Assembly: GCF_000372645.1 (NCBI RefSeq)
Contig: NZ_APMP01000024.1
Span: 1 to 64,000 of the forward strand
Reading direction: 5' to 3'
DNA: 64,000 bases
DNA from: Caulobacter vibrioides OR37
GTDB taxonomy: Bacteria; Pseudomonadota; Alphaproteobacteria; Caulobacterales; Caulobacteraceae
Shown one piece after another: positions 54,243 through 63,854 of the stretch; within the stretch, counting starts at the first letter, position 1, and the number at the start of each line of letters is the position of its first letter. The notes beneath the pieces are model-generated. The model was not told where the DNA came from. It saw nothing but the letters and a program-made list of their open reading frames with translations, and searched no databases. The position numbers and the translations under genes were made by a program.

Positions 54243-54716
54243 ATGTCCAGCACGTCCTACGCCCAGGGTCAGGCCCTCCAGGTCCTGTCGTTCGAGGTCG
54301 GCGCCCAGACCTATTGCGTGCCGGTGAGCGCGGTGCGCGAGATCCGGGGCGTCACCCCGCCCACCCCGCTGCCCGACGCGCCCGCCTATGTGCGCGGCGT
54401 CATCAATCTGCGCGGCCAGGTCATGCCGGTCATCGACCTGTCGTGGCGACTGGGCAAGGGCGCGGCCCAGGACGGCCCGCGTCAGGTGATCATCGTGGTC
54501 GAGAACCAAAGCGACGTCGCCGGCCTGCTGGTCGACGCGGTCTGCGACAGCTTCACCGTCGAGGCCGATCAGATCAACGCCCCGCCCAGCCTGGGCGATG
54601 GCGAGGACTCGCCGCTGGTCGCGGCCGTGATCACCTCGGGCGAGGGCGCGATGACGGTCCTGCTGGCCGTCAGCCGCATCCTGCCCGAGCGCCCGCCGGA
54701 AGCGATGGCGGCCTAA
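54243..54716 (+). CDS. cheW: CheW chemotaxis coupling protein
   Basis: 157 residues from ATG 54243 (GGAG six bases upstream). LQVLSFEVGAQTYCVPVSAV, LPDAPAYVRGVINLRGQVMPVIDL and GLLVDAVCDSFTVEADQINA cover the whole CheW domain. Links methyl-accepting receptors to CheA. No other che gene is beside it; it may serve a second cluster or an accessory receptor. Upstream ATGs would add 4-17 residues. Confidence 0.95.
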   Translation: MSSTSYAQGQALQVLSFEVGAQTYCVPVSAVREIRGVTPPTPLPDAPAYVRGVINLRGQVMPVIDLSWRLGKGAAQDGPRQVIIVVENQSDVAGLLVDAVCDSFTVEADQINAPPSLGDGEDSPLVAAVITSGEGAMTVLLAVSRILPERPPEAMAA

Positions 54717-54725
54717 CCGGACGCC

Positions 54726-55382
54726 TCAACGAATCCGGTCCGGATCGCCGCGCCAGACGCGCCAGCTTTCGAAGACCGCGACCGCGGCGACCGCCAGCGC
54801 GCCCAGGGTCACCGCCTTGAAGCCCGCCGGCTGCGGGGCGAACGGCATGGCCAGGCCGCCGGCCACCCCGCCCCAGAAGAACAGCCGTCCCGCCAAGCGG
54901 TTGGCCTTTTCCCAGGCCAGGGGACTGGAGAAGGTCCAGGGCGTCCTGACCCCGACCAGGGCGTTGGGGCTGGTCTTGCCCAGCAGCGCGCCGATGAAGG
55001 CCAGCACGGCGCTGATCGACAACATCCCCAGGCGCGGCCCCGGCTGGTCGTCCCAGCCCCAGGTCAGGCCGGCGGCCAGCAAGGCCACGAGGGACGTCAC
55101 CCAGACCACCGCCGCCTGGCTGAAGCGCCGGCCGCGCAGCAGGTGGGCGTCCTCGTCCGGCCGACGTCCGAACAGGGCCGCCACGGCCGAGATCGCCGCC
55201 AGAAGCAGGACGACGCCGGCCATCTCGGTGCGAGAGCCCCAGCGATTGACCTGACCGTCGAAGCCGAAATGCATCGGCAGAGGATGGGTCGGCCCCAGCC
55301 AGGCGATGGCCCCGGCCAGTCCGAACTGCCCCAGGATCAAGATCCACGACACCGCGTCAACGCGGCGGTTTTGACCGTTCAT
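54726..55382 (-). CDS. sdpI: SdpI-like membrane protein
   Basis: 218 residues, six helices. TSPNALVGVRTPWTFSSPLA is the SdpI signature (NxxxGxRTP-W); the N-terminal half has LPMHFGFDGQVNRWGSR, typical of DUF1648. In Bacillus SdpI confers immunity to SdpC toxin and sequesters SdpR; here no SdpC is visible. The gene overlaps sdpR by 26 bases. Confidence 0.9.
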   Translation of the reverse strand: MNGQNRRVDAVSWILILGQFGLAGAIAWLGPTHPLPMHFGFDGQVNRWGSRTEMAGVVLLLAAISAVAALFGRRPDEDAHLLRGRRFSQAAVVWVTSLVALLAAGLTWGWDDQPGPRLGMLSISAVLAFIGALLGKTSPNALVGVRTPWTFSSPLAWEKANRLAGRLFFWGGVAGGLAMPFAPQPAGFKAVTLGALAVAAVAVFESWRVWRGDPDRIR

Positions 55383-55671
55383 GGCCAAGGTCTCCGATCG
55401 ACTCGCCCTTCGGGGTCGAGTCCACAAGGTCCAAAAGCAGGGCCAGCGCCTCTTCCAACGCCGAGATGCGCAGCCGGTAGCGGATCGAGGTTCCGTCCCG
55501 CTCGGCGTCGACCAGGCCCGCGTCCTTCAGCGTGGTCAGGTGTCCGGTGATCGTCGGCCAGCTCATGTCGAAGGCCGCCGCGATCTCGCCCGACTGCATC
55601 GGGCGCTCGCGCAGCATCGCCACGATCTGGCGGCGCGCCGGATGGGACAGGGCTTTGAAGACGCCGTTCAT
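55357..55671 (-). CDS. sdpR: SdpR-like ArsR-family autorepressor
   Basis: 104 residues from ATG 55671. Winged helix: VFKALSHPARRQIVAMLRER and GEIAAAFDMSWPTITGHLTT (recognition helix), then YRLRISALEEALALLLDLV. Typical for SdpR, which represses sdpRI and is held at the membrane by SdpI. A palindromic operator lies directly upstream of the start. Confidence 0.92.
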   Translation of the reverse strand: MNGVFKALSHPARRQIVAMLRERPMQSGEIAAAFDMSWPTITGHLTTLKDAGLVDAERDGTSIRYRLRISALEEALALLLDLVDSTPKGESIGDLGHERSKPPR

Positions 55672-55675
55672 AGGA

Positions 55676-55700
55676 AAGATCCTAATTAGGAATCTTCCTA
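55676..55700. promoter_or_regulatory. sdpR operator candidate
   Basis: CCTAATTAGG (55681-55690), a perfect ten-base palindrome, and a second half site TTCCTAATT at 55695-55703. It is ten bases before the SdpR ATG; placement fits autorepression. Confidence 0.65.
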
Positions 55701-55805
55701 ATTGAAAGAGGCGCCGCGCGAAAGGCCCAAACAAATGTTCGAACCACCCTTCCGCTGCCCCCCGGCCGAACGCTAGTGTCCCGCCAAACCAGATGGGAGA
55801 CGACG

Positions 55806-56906
55806 ATGAAGGCCGCTGTTCTGCGCGAGGTGGGCAAGCCGCTCGAGATCGAGACCGTGGCCATCGGAACCCCCGGCCCGCGCGAGGTGCTGATCCGCAC
55901 CAAGGCCGCCGGCGTCTGCCACTCCGACCTGCACTTCGTCGAAGGCTCCTACACCCACGCCCTGCCCGCCGTGCTGGGCCACGAGAGCGCCGGGATCGTC
56001 GAGGCGGTGGGCAGCGAGGTCCGCACGGTCAAGGTCGGCGACCACGTCATCACCTGCCTCAACCCCTATTGCGGCCACTGCGAGGTCTGCCTGACCGGGC
56101 ACATGAACCTCTGCATCAGCCCCGAGACGCGCCGCGCCAAGGGCGACGCGCCGCGCCTGTTCAAGGAAGACCTGAACGGCGGAACCGGCCCGATGGCCCA
56201 GTTCCTGAACCTGTCGTCCTTCGCCGAAATGATGCTGGTGCACGAGCACGCCTGCGTGGCCATCCGCAAGGACATGCCGTTCGACCGCGCCGCCCTGATC
56301 GGCTGCTCGGTGATGACCGGCGTCGGCTCGGTCATGCACACCTCCAACGTCCGTCCGGGCGAGACCGTGGCCGTGATCGGCTGCGGCGGCGTGGGCTTGG
56401 CCACGATCAACGGCGCGGCGATCGCCGGGGCGGGCCGGATCATCGCCATCGACCGCGTGCCCTCCAAGCTGGCCCTGGCCAAGACCTTTGGCGCGACCGA
56501 CGTCATCGACGCCTCGGCCGTCGACGACGTGGCCAAGGCCGTGGTCGAGCTGACCGCCGGCGGCGTGCACCACAGCTTCGAGGCCATCGGCCTCAAGGCG
56601 ACCGCCGAAGCGGCGTTTAAGATGCTGCGCCGGGGCGGCACGGCCAATGTCATCGGCATGATCCCGGTCGGGACCAAGATCGAGCTGCACGGCGTCGACT
56701 TCCTGGGCGAGCGCCGCATTCAGGGCAGCTACATGGGCTCCAACCGCTTCCCGGTCGATATGCCGCGCCTGGTCGACTTCTACATGTCCGGCAAGCTGAA
56801 GCTGGACGAACTGATCTCGCGCCGGATCAAGCTGGAGGACGTCAACAGCGCGTTCGACGAGTTGAAGCGCGGCGAGCTGGCCCGCTCGGTGATCGTGTTC
56901 GACTGA
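55806..56906 (+). CDS. Zinc-dependent alcohol dehydrogenase (MDR superfamily)
   Basis: 366 residues. Catalytic zinc: GVCHSDLHF (Cys) and GHESAGIVEAVG (His-Glu). Structural zinc: CGHCEVCLTGHMNLC. NAD-binding VIGCGGVGLATINGA (about 185-200) and Asp in AIDRVPSKLALA. Class-III-like formaldehyde/long-chain dehydrogenase group; substrate not determinable. ATG 55806 chosen because the domain begins at once (MKAAVLREVGKPLEIE). Confidence 0.95.
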   Translation: MKAAVLREVGKPLEIETVAIGTPGPREVLIRTKAAGVCHSDLHFVEGSYTHALPAVLGHESAGIVEAVGSEVRTVKVGDHVITCLNPYCGHCEVCLTGHMNLCISPETRRAKGDAPRLFKEDLNGGTGPMAQFLNLSSFAEMMLVHEHACVAIRKDMPFDRAALIGCSVMTGVGSVMHTSNVRPGETVAVIGCGGVGLATINGAAIAGAGRIIAIDRVPSKLALAKTFGATDVIDASAVDDVAKAVVELTAGGVHHSFEAIGLKATAEAAFKMLRRGGTANVIGMIPVGTKIELHGVDFLGERRIQGSYMGSNRFPVDMPRLVDFYMSGKLKLDELISRRIKLEDVNSAFDELKRGELARSVIVFD

Positions 56907-57034
56907 GGGAAGGCCTTGCTTTCGCCTCGACCGCGCCGCCGTCATCGCGCGCGGCGCTCATTGGTCTAGTCCAGTTGTCACGGGACTGAAAAGCAAGCCG
57001 TGCTATTTCCGGCGGCGTTCACCGGAGTCCCGCC

Positions 57035-59092
57035 ATGTCCCAGCTTGACCGCCGCAGCCTGCTCGCCGCGATCGGCGCGATGACCTTGCCGCCGGCCCTG
57101 GCCCGCGCGGCGGCGATCGACGCCGACGTCCGCGCCGGCACGCTGAACGACGTCGAACACGTGGTGATCCTGATGCAGGAGAACCGCGGCTTCGACCACT
57201 ATTTCGGGACGCTGAACGGGGTGCGGGGCTTTGGCGACCGCTTCCCGATTCCGGTGCGCGACGCGCCGGGCCGCAAGGACGGCACGGTGTTCGTTCAGGC
57301 GTATGGCGACGGCAAGACCCTGGCGCCCTTCCCGCTGAACAGCGCCAAGACCTTCGCCCACATGCGGGTCGAGGGCACGCCGCACAGCTGGACCGACGCC
57401 CAGGACGCCTGGAACGAAGGCCGCATGGACCGCTGGCCCGACGCCAAGCATCCGTGGTCGATGGGCTATTTCCAGCGGGCCGACATTCCGTTCCAGTTCG
57501 CCCTGGCCGAGACCTTCACCCTCTGCGACGCCTATCACTGCGCCACCCAGACCGGGACCAACACCAACCGCCTGTTCCTGTGGACCGGGACCAACGATCC
57601 GGCCGGCCAGCACGGCGGCCCGTCGATCTCGAACTCGCACGACGATTTCCCGGACAAGGGCGGCGCGGCCGAGTCCTACACCTGGACCACCTATCCCGAG
57701 CGGCTGCTGAAGGCCGGCGTGTCCTGGCGGATCTACCAGGACATGGCCGACAACTTCACCGACAACCCGCTGGCGGGCTTCAAGGCCTATCGCGACGCGG
57801 TCAAGGACGCCCCCGGCTCGGACAAGCGCCTGAAGGACCTGGCCTTCACCACCTGGCATCTGGACAAGCTGCGCGAGGACGTGATCGCCGGACGCCTGCC
57901 GCAGGTGTCGTGGATCGTCGCGCCGTCGATCGATTCCGAGCATCCGGGCCCGTCCAGCCCGGCCCAGGGGGCCGACTACACCGCCCGGGTGATCGAGGCG
58001 CTGACCGCCGATCCCAAGGTCTGGGCGCGGACGGCGCTGCTGGTGATGTTCGACGAGAACGACGGCTTCTTCGATCATATGCCGCCGCCGTCGCCGCCGT
58101 CGCTGGGGCCGGACGGCAAGCCGCTGGGCGGCTCGACCGTCGACCTGGCCGGGATGCGGCACCTGGTGCGCAATCCGACCGAGGCTAAGGCCGAGCGCGA
58201 CGACCTGATGGGCCGTCCCTACGGCCTGGGGCCGCGCGTGCCGCTGTACGTGATCTCGCCCTGGAGCCGGGGCGGCTGGGTCAACAGCCAGGTCTTCGAC
58301 CACACCTCGGTGATCCGCTTCCTGGAGCAGCGGTTCGGGGTCATGGAGCCGAACATCGCGCCCTGGCGTCGGGCGGTCTGCGGCGACCTGCTGGGCTGCT
58401 TCGACTTCAAGACGCCGAACAAGAACCCCTTCCCGGCCCTGCCCGCCACCCGGGACGCCGCCGAGCGGGCGCACGCCCTGCCCGGCCGGACCAAGCCGCC
58501 GACGCCCGAGACGCTCAGCGCGCCGGTCCAGGACACCGCGCCGCGCCTGTCGCGGGCCCTGCCCTATGCGCTGGAGGTCGCCGCGACCGTGCGCGACGGC
58601 GCCGCGCGCCTGACCTTCTCGAACGAGGGCGCGCAGGCGGCGGTGCTGCACGTCTATGACCGCCTGCGCCTGGACGCCCCGCCGCGCCGCTACACGGTCG
58701 GTCCCGGCCACGGCCTGGAGGACGCCTGGCCCGCCGGCGCCTATGACCTGTGGGTGCTGGGCCCGAACGGCTTCCACCGCCACTTCGCCGGCGGGGCCGA
58801 GGCCGGCGTCGAGGCCAGCGCCAAGGCCGACCGGGCGCGCGGCCAGATCGTCCTGACTTTGAGCAATGCGGCGTCGGCCGCCCGGACGGTGACGCTGGAC
58901 GGCAAGGCGATCGTCCTCAAGCCCGGCCAGACCCGGCGGCTCACCCTGCCGACGCAACGGGGCTGGTACGACCTGACCCTTCGGAGCGAAGGCGACGCGG
59001 CCTGGTCGCGCCGCCTGGCCGGCCGGATCGAGACCGGCAAGGACTCGATCAGCGATCCGCGGATGGGCGGCGCGGCGCGGCTGACGCTGTAA
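57035..59092 (+). CDS. Tat-exported phospholipase C (phosphocholine-specific type)
   Basis: 685 residues. Twin-arginine-like signal (DRRSLLAAIGAMTLPPAL). Phosphoesterase domain (about 35-480): VVILMQENRGFDHYFGTLNG, ATQTGTNTNRLFLWTG, SWIVAPSIDSEHPGPSS and DENDGFFDHMPPP, with the conserved Glu/Asn/Asp/His set of acid phosphatase/PLC proteins. Two C-terminal beta domains (about 510-680). Hydrolyses phosphatidylcholine or sphingomyelin outside the cytoplasm, mostly to obtain phosphate. Followed by repeats. Confidence 0.93.
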   Translation: MSQLDRRSLLAAIGAMTLPPALARAAAIDADVRAGTLNDVEHVVILMQENRGFDHYFGTLNGVRGFGDRFPIPVRDAPGRKDGTVFVQAYGDGKTLAPFPLNSAKTFAHMRVEGTPHSWTDAQDAWNEGRMDRWPDAKHPWSMGYFQRADIPFQFALAETFTLCDAYHCATQTGTNTNRLFLWTGTNDPAGQHGGPSISNSHDDFPDKGGAAESYTWTTYPERLLKAGVSWRIYQDMADNFTDNPLAGFKAYRDAVKDAPGSDKRLKDLAFTTWHLDKLREDVIAGRLPQVSWIVAPSIDSEHPGPSSPAQGADYTARVIEALTADPKVWARTALLVMFDENDGFFDHMPPPSPPSLGPDGKPLGGSTVDLAGMRHLVRNPTEAKAERDDLMGRPYGLGPRVPLYVISPWSRGGWVNSQVFDHTSVIRFLEQRFGVMEPNIAPWRRAVCGDLLGCFDFKTPNKNPFPALPATRDAAERAHALPGRTKPPTPETLSAPVQDTAPRLSRALPYALEVAATVRDGAARLTFSNEGAQAAVLHVYDRLRLDAPPRRYTVGPGHGLEDAWPAGAYDLWVLGPNGFHRHFAGGAEAGVEASAKADRARGQIVLTLSNAASAARTVTLDGKAIVLKPGQTRRLTLPTQRGWYDLTLRSEGDAAWSRRLAGRIETGKDSISDPRMGGAARLTL

Positions 59093-59093
59093 A

Positions 59094-59142
59094 GATCCTC
59101 CCCCGCATCGCGGGGGAGGTGGCCCAGAGGGCCGGAGGGGGC
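59094..59142. repeat. Dispersed palindromic repeat, family A, copy 3
   Basis: Same unit as at 20666: CTCCCCCGCA/CGCGGGGGAG, GGCCCAGAGGGCC, GGAGGGGGC. Begins right after the phospholipase stop and runs directly into CIR copy 2. Confidence 0.8.
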
Positions 59143-59253
59143 GAGAGCGTGAGGCTGAAAGTGGGAACCGGTTTCAGCCTCACGCTCTAAATGTTTGACT
59201 TAGAGCCTTTATTTTCCGCTCGAATGATTCCATTCGAGCGGATAAGGCTCTAG
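59143..59253. repeat. CIR-type bipartite inverted repeat, copy 2
   Basis: First hairpin as in the other copies but perfect (no TTAT insertion). Second hairpin has different arms, CCGCTCGAATG/CATTCGAGCGG, yet still 11 perfect base pairs with the same GATTC apex (59226-59230). The last bases supply the stop codon of the minus-strand PepSY gene. Confidence 0.85.
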
Positions 59254-59714
59254 GTCAGAAGCGTCAGCAGCACCGGCAGCACGGCGCCGGCGATCAACAG
59301 ACCCCAGGCGAGCTTGCGGTCGCGCCCATGGGCCAGGGCCATCCAGACGCCCAGCACCGTCGTGACGGCCAGCGACAGGGCCACGACCAGGAACAGCGCC
59401 TTCAGCAGCGGAACGCCGATCTTCGGCTCGGCCTTCTTATGCTCCCGCTGGCCGGCGTCGGCGTTCTGGGTTTTGGCCGGCTTGGCGCGCTTGGGCTTCA
59501 GCGTGAAGACCTGATCCTTGTGCAACATGCCCAGCCGCTCGATCACGGCCGGCGGCCTGTAGTCGCCGCGCGACTCGTGCAGGCCGTAAAGCTGAACCGC
59601 GCCGGTCAGGGCGAAGAACAGGATGCTGGGCGCGGCGAAGACCCCCAGCCAGGTGTGGATGCGCCGGATCAGCGCCAGGCGAAGGGCGGGATGCATTCGA
59701 GCGGGCTTGTTCAT
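59250..59714 (-). CDS. PepSY-associated transmembrane protein
   Basis: 154 residues. RRIHTWLGVFAAPSILFFAL is the PepSY_TM first helix with His near residue 20; LTGAVQLYGLHES follows. A middle Lys/Ala-rich loop and two more helices (LLKALFLVVALSLAVTTVLG, LLIAGAVLPVLLTLL). Family often accompanies iron-reductase or TonB-linked systems. Ends inside the CIR repeat. Confidence 0.8.
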   Translation of the reverse strand: MNKPARMHPALRLALIRRIHTWLGVFAAPSILFFALTGAVQLYGLHESRGDYRPPAVIERLGMLHKDQVFTLKPKRAKPAKTQNADAGQREHKKAEPKIGVPLLKALFLVVALSLAVTTVLGVWMALAHGRDRKLAWGLLIAGAVLPVLLTLLT

Positions 59715-59908
59715 CGCGGGGCCTTCGATCTTGTCGGCTTGGAGCCTGTCCGTTTCAAATGACCGCGATCGAAACGGAAAACCATGTTCTAAATCAAATG
59801 CTTAGAACACCACACTGTTTAGACGTCCGACTGCTGCGATCTCGAACGCAAGCTTAACCTTGGGCGGGGATTCCCGGCGCCCTTTTTTGTCGGTTCCGCC
59901 GATCCCGC

Positions 59909-61288
59909 TCAGCGCAGCTTGCTCTTGGCCTTTTGGAGGTCAGCCATGGCCAGTTTGGGCGTCTCATCGCCGCTGACGGGCGAGCCGCCCTCGGCGAGCA
60001 GGCGATCGATCCGGGCCTTCTGGCTCTTGAAGGCGGCGAGCTCCGAACCGCCCAGCACCGTGCCCTGCGGGACCTTGGCGCCGATCGGATTGACCCGCTC
60101 GCCGTTTCGCCAGATCTCGTAGTGCAGGTGCGGCCCCGTGGCCAAGCCCGTGGCTCCGACATAGGCCACCACCTGGCCCTGGCGGACATGGACGCCCGGC
60201 CGGATGCCCGGAGCGTAGCGCGAGATATGGCCGTAGCCGGTGTCCCACTGGCCCGAATGGCGGATGCGCAGCCAGTTGCCATAGCCCGCCCACCGACGCG
60301 CCTCCAGCACCACCCCATCGCCGGCCGCCAGGATCGGCGTGCCGGTTCCGGCGCCGAAATCGACGCCCTGGTGAGCCCGCGTGTAGCCCAGCACCGGGTG
60401 CTTGCGCGGGCCGAAGGTCGAGGTGATCCGCGCGCCGTCCACCGGGGTGCGCAGCAGGAAGCCCTTGATGTTCTTACCCAGCTCGTCGAAGAACTGCGGC
60501 TTGCCGTCCTCCCCCTTCCGGTCGAAGGCGTAGAACTTCTGACCCTTGACCTCGGCGTATTCCAGATCGCCCGCCTCGATGGTGCGGCCGCTCTCGGTGA
60601 CCTTGCGGTCGAAGACCAGGCAGAACTTGTCGCCCTCGTGGATGTCGCGCGAGAAGTCGATCTTGTGCGAGAACAGCTTGGCCGCCTCGCTGATCACCGC
60701 CGGCGTGCCGCCGACATTGGCGACGCTCTCGTAGAACGAGCCGGCCATCTCGCCGCAAGCGACCTTCGTCTCGTCCTTGACCTTTTCCTCCAGCGCGCGA
60801 AGGCGCAGGGCGCCGTCGAAGGTGCGCGAGACGGTCAGGGTGGAGCTGGGGCTGGTCCGCATCGACAGGCCGATCAGCCGGGCCGGCCCGCGCTGGCTGC
60901 GCCGCTGGGCGATGGCGGCCTCGAAGGCCATGCCGGCCTTGATGTTGACGGTGTCGATGACGCCCTGCAGCGCGGCGACCACCTGCCGGGCCTCGTCGGG
61001 CGCGACGCCGGTGCGCAGCATCGCGCCTTGCAGGGTCTCGCCCGGACGGACCTTGACCTCGACATTCTCCGGACGCTGGAAACCGGGCTGGGCCTCCGCG
61101 CCCGCGAAGGCGACGTGCTGCAGGGCGGTCAAAGCGGCCGGATCCAGCGGCGCCGTCTGGACGGCCGACGGCTTGGCGTCGTCGGCGGTCAGTTTCCAGC
61201 CGAGGCCCAGGGCCATCAGGCCGGCGACGGCGGTGAAAACCCGCGGCGCCCAGCGCGTCGCGCCGCGTCGTGGATCGAATTCCTGCAT
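59909..61288 (-). CDS. M23/LytM family metallopeptidase
   Basis: 459 residues from ATG 61288. One N-terminal helix (VFTAVAGLMALGLGWKL) anchors it; OapA/LysM-like and linker regions follow (about 60-290), then the M23 domain: GARITSTFGPRKHPVLGYTR, HQGVDFGAGTGTPI (HxxxD) and GPHLHYEIWRNG (HxH), so zinc ligands are intact and the enzyme should cut peptidoglycan cross-bridges. It lies next to ctrA in the same orientation, with a terminator between. Confidence 0.92.
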   Translation of the reverse strand: MQEFDPRRGATRWAPRVFTAVAGLMALGLGWKLTADDAKPSAVQTAPLDPAALTALQHVAFAGAEAQPGFQRPENVEVKVRPGETLQGAMLRTGVAPDEARQVVAALQGVIDTVNIKAGMAFEAAIAQRRSQRGPARLIGLSMRTSPSSTLTVSRTFDGALRLRALEEKVKDETKVACGEMAGSFYESVANVGGTPAVISEAAKLFSHKIDFSRDIHEGDKFCLVFDRKVTESGRTIEAGDLEYAEVKGQKFYAFDRKGEDGKPQFFDELGKNIKGFLLRTPVDGARITSTFGPRKHPVLGYTRAHQGVDFGAGTGTPILAAGDGVVLEARRWAGYGNWLRIRHSGQWDTGYGHISRYAPGIRPGVHVRQGQVVAYVGATGLATGPHLHYEIWRNGERVNPIGAKVPQGTVLGGSELAAFKSQKARIDRLLAEGGSPVSGDETPKLAMADLQKAKSKLR

Positions 61289-61479
61289 CGGGTCCCCGTC
61301 GGTGTCGATGCCGTTCACGTCAAAACGATACGGCTGAGAGCCCCCCAGCAATCGTCGGGCCGGACCATGCGTCAGTCGCCTTCCCGGCGGCAAGGACTAT
61401 TCGGCGCTTCGGCCGTTTTGTCACGGCATGGTTAACGCCTTTCAGGGGATCAAGCGGAACCATCTGGCCGACAAAAAGA

Positions 61480-61506
61480 AAACGCCCACCGCAGGGGTGG
61501 GCGTTT
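61480..61506 (-). terminator. ctrA terminator
   Basis: Eleven-base perfect arms AAACGCCCACC (61480-61490) and GGTGGGCGTTT (61496-61506), five-base loop; minus strand continues TTCTTTTTG. It separates ctrA from the M23 gene. Confidence 0.92.
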
Positions 61507-61547
61507 CTGGGTACGCTGACGATTACGCTTACTGAAATCCGCGGAGG

Positions 61548-62243
<696 letters not shown>

Positions 62244-62482
62244 GAGCCCCTCCACGCCAAAACTGGCGCATTCGAACGTCTTAGGCGGAACGCCGCCGGT
62301 GAAACCCTTCGACCATTGTGCCGGAGAGTTAATTTAAGACTGGTTAATGGTGAATGTTTCCCGTTGCCGAGATGGTTAATCTGATTTGCGAATCGGGTGC
62401 AAGCCACCTCCGGAGGCCCGGACACATTGGTCGCAGGCGTCGCGGGCGACCTTTCCAAGGCCCTAATTCAAGCCCCGGAATC
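62244..62482 (-). promoter_or_regulatory. ctrA promoter region
   Basis: TTAACCAT (complement at 62372-62379) is a CtrA half-site. A second region holds TTAA at 62329-62332, 62334-62337 and 62344-62347; the last two are six bases apart, one less than the TTAA-N7-TTAA consensus. GAATC (GANTC) sites are at 62390-62394 and 62478-62482, as expected for the CcrM/GcrA-controlled P1 promoter of Caulobacter. A long leader lies before ATG 62243. Confidence 0.7.
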
Positions 62483-62583
62483 CCTAAGATCCGAGGCCCC
62501 GCAACGCCTCGAACGGCGTTACGACGTTAAGGTCGGGGGCGGGCGCCTTTCGTCCGCGCGGCGAGATCGCGACGTTCCGTCGC

Positions 62584-62693
62584 GAGAGCGTGAGGCTGAA
62601 AGTGGGAACCGGTTTCAGCTTATCTCACGCTCTAAACATTTGATTTAGAGCCTTTAGCCTGAAATCGATTCCGATTTCAGGCTAAAGGCTCTA
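62584..62693. repeat. CIR-type bipartite inverted repeat, copy 3
   Basis: Same two hairpins as copy 1 (including the TTAT insertion), with AGAGCCTTTAGCCTGAAATC and its complement around GATTC (62667-62671). Here the second hairpin is perfect over 20 base pairs. It lies between ctrA and the LytTR gene, about 100 bases above the ctrA regulatory sites. Confidence 0.85.
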
Positions 62694-62718
62694 GGCGTTC
62701 GAATGGATGGGCCGCCGC

Positions 62719-63501
62719 TCAGGCGGCGGTCTCCTCGGCCAGCCAGCCGGCGGCGCGAAGCTTGGCCACGGAGGCCCGGCTGACCGGCGCGGTCTCGCCG
62801 TCGACCAGCCGCAGGCGCAGGTTGCGGCCGTCGCGCTCGACCCCGACGATCGCCCGCCGGGCCACCCACCACGAGCGATGGGTTCGCAAGCCCTCAACGC
62901 CGCCCAGCCCCGCCGTCACCCGCGCCAGGGGTCCCATCTCCAGGCGGGAGCCGTGCTCGGTGCGGATCCGGACATAGTGGTCCTCCATCCTCAGATAGAG
63001 CACCGCGCCGGGGTCGGCGGCGGGAAGCGGCGCCGCGACCGGGGCTAGGCCCTCGGGCGCGGACGGTCGGGCGGCGTGGCGCACGCGGATGAAGTAATAG
63101 GCCAGCACGATCGGCGTCGAGATCGCCACGCACTGGCCGTACCATTCCAGCGGCGGCACGGCGCGGGCGATTCCCGGCCACAAGGCGATGGCCACCACGC
63201 GCAGCGGCGCGCCCTGGATGACGCTGCCGACCAGGATGATCGGCGGCAGCGCCGCCCACTCCGGAACGCCCAGCCGGCGCGCCGCCGCCCCGCCCACGCG
63301 GGCCAGGCAGCCGAACAGGATCATCCCGCAGGTGATGCTGCCGACCCAGTAGGGGATCCGCACGTGCGCGCCGCCGTTGAAGAAGTTGCCGAACGGCCCC
63401 ATCAGGCCCAGCAACACCCCGATCGCCACGCCCACGGCCAGATCGATCGCCCATTCGCGAACGGTTCCCAGGATCGGCGCTTTGGGAGCGGTGGCGGCCA
63501 T
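62719..63501 (-). CDS. LytTR-domain membrane-bound regulator
   Basis: 260 residues. Four to five helices (about 15-140; LAVGVAIGVLLGLMGPFGNF, VLAYYFIRVRHAAR) then a LytTR DNA-binding domain (about 160-255): YLRMEDHYVRIRTEHGSRLE, LRTHRSWWVARRAIVGVERD (RxHRSxxV) and NLRLRLVDGETAPVSRA. A regulator held at the membrane, probably sensing a membrane or small-molecule signal. No kinase partner is adjacent. Confidence 0.9.
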   Translation of the reverse strand: MAATAPKAPILGTVREWAIDLAVGVAIGVLLGLMGPFGNFFNGGAHVRIPYWVGSITCGMILFGCLARVGGAAARRLGVPEWAALPPIILVGSVIQGAPLRVVAIALWPGIARAVPPLEWYGQCVAISTPIVLAYYFIRVRHAARPSAPEGLAPVAAPLPAADPGAVLYLRMEDHYVRIRTEHGSRLEMGPLARVTAGLGGVEGLRTHRSWWVARRAIVGVERDGRNLRLRLVDGETAPVSRASVAKLRAAGWLAEETAA

Positions 63502-63542
63502 GCGGTCAGGTATAGAGCGACGCCGAACGGAGTCGCCAGTCG

Positions 63543-63854
63543 TCAGGCGGCGTTCTCTTCGCGCCGCGTGGGGGTCGCGTCGACCAAGGCCAGCTTCAGG
63601 CCCAGCGCGTGGATCACCCGCAAAATCGTATCGAACCGAGGCGAGGCGCCGTCCTTCAGGGCCTTATAGAGGCTCTCTCGTCCCAGTCCGGCCTTCTCGG
63701 CGATCTCGGCCATGCCCTTGGATCGCGCGACAAGGCCGAGCACGTGCTGGATATAGTCCGCGTCGCCCGTGTCGAAGGCGTCGGCGAGGAAGGCGGCGAC
63801 GGCCTCGGCGTCGTCGATCATCTCGACGGGATCGAAACGCGTCAGCTTTACCAT
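63543..63854 (-). CDS. Antitoxin of a RelE-type addiction module
   Basis: 103 residues. FDPVEMIDDAEAVAAFLADA start and MAEIAEKAGLGRESLYKALK HTH with GASPRFDTILRVIHALGLKL: the HTH addiction-module antidote (HigA-like) family. Its ATG lies within the last codons of the toxin gene (stop after start), so they form a toxin-antitoxin operon. Confidence 0.9.
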   Translation of the reverse strand: MVKLTRFDPVEMIDDAEAVAAFLADAFDTGDADYIQHVLGLVARSKGMAEIAEKAGLGRESLYKALKDGASPRFDTILRVIHALGLKLALVDATPTRREENAA

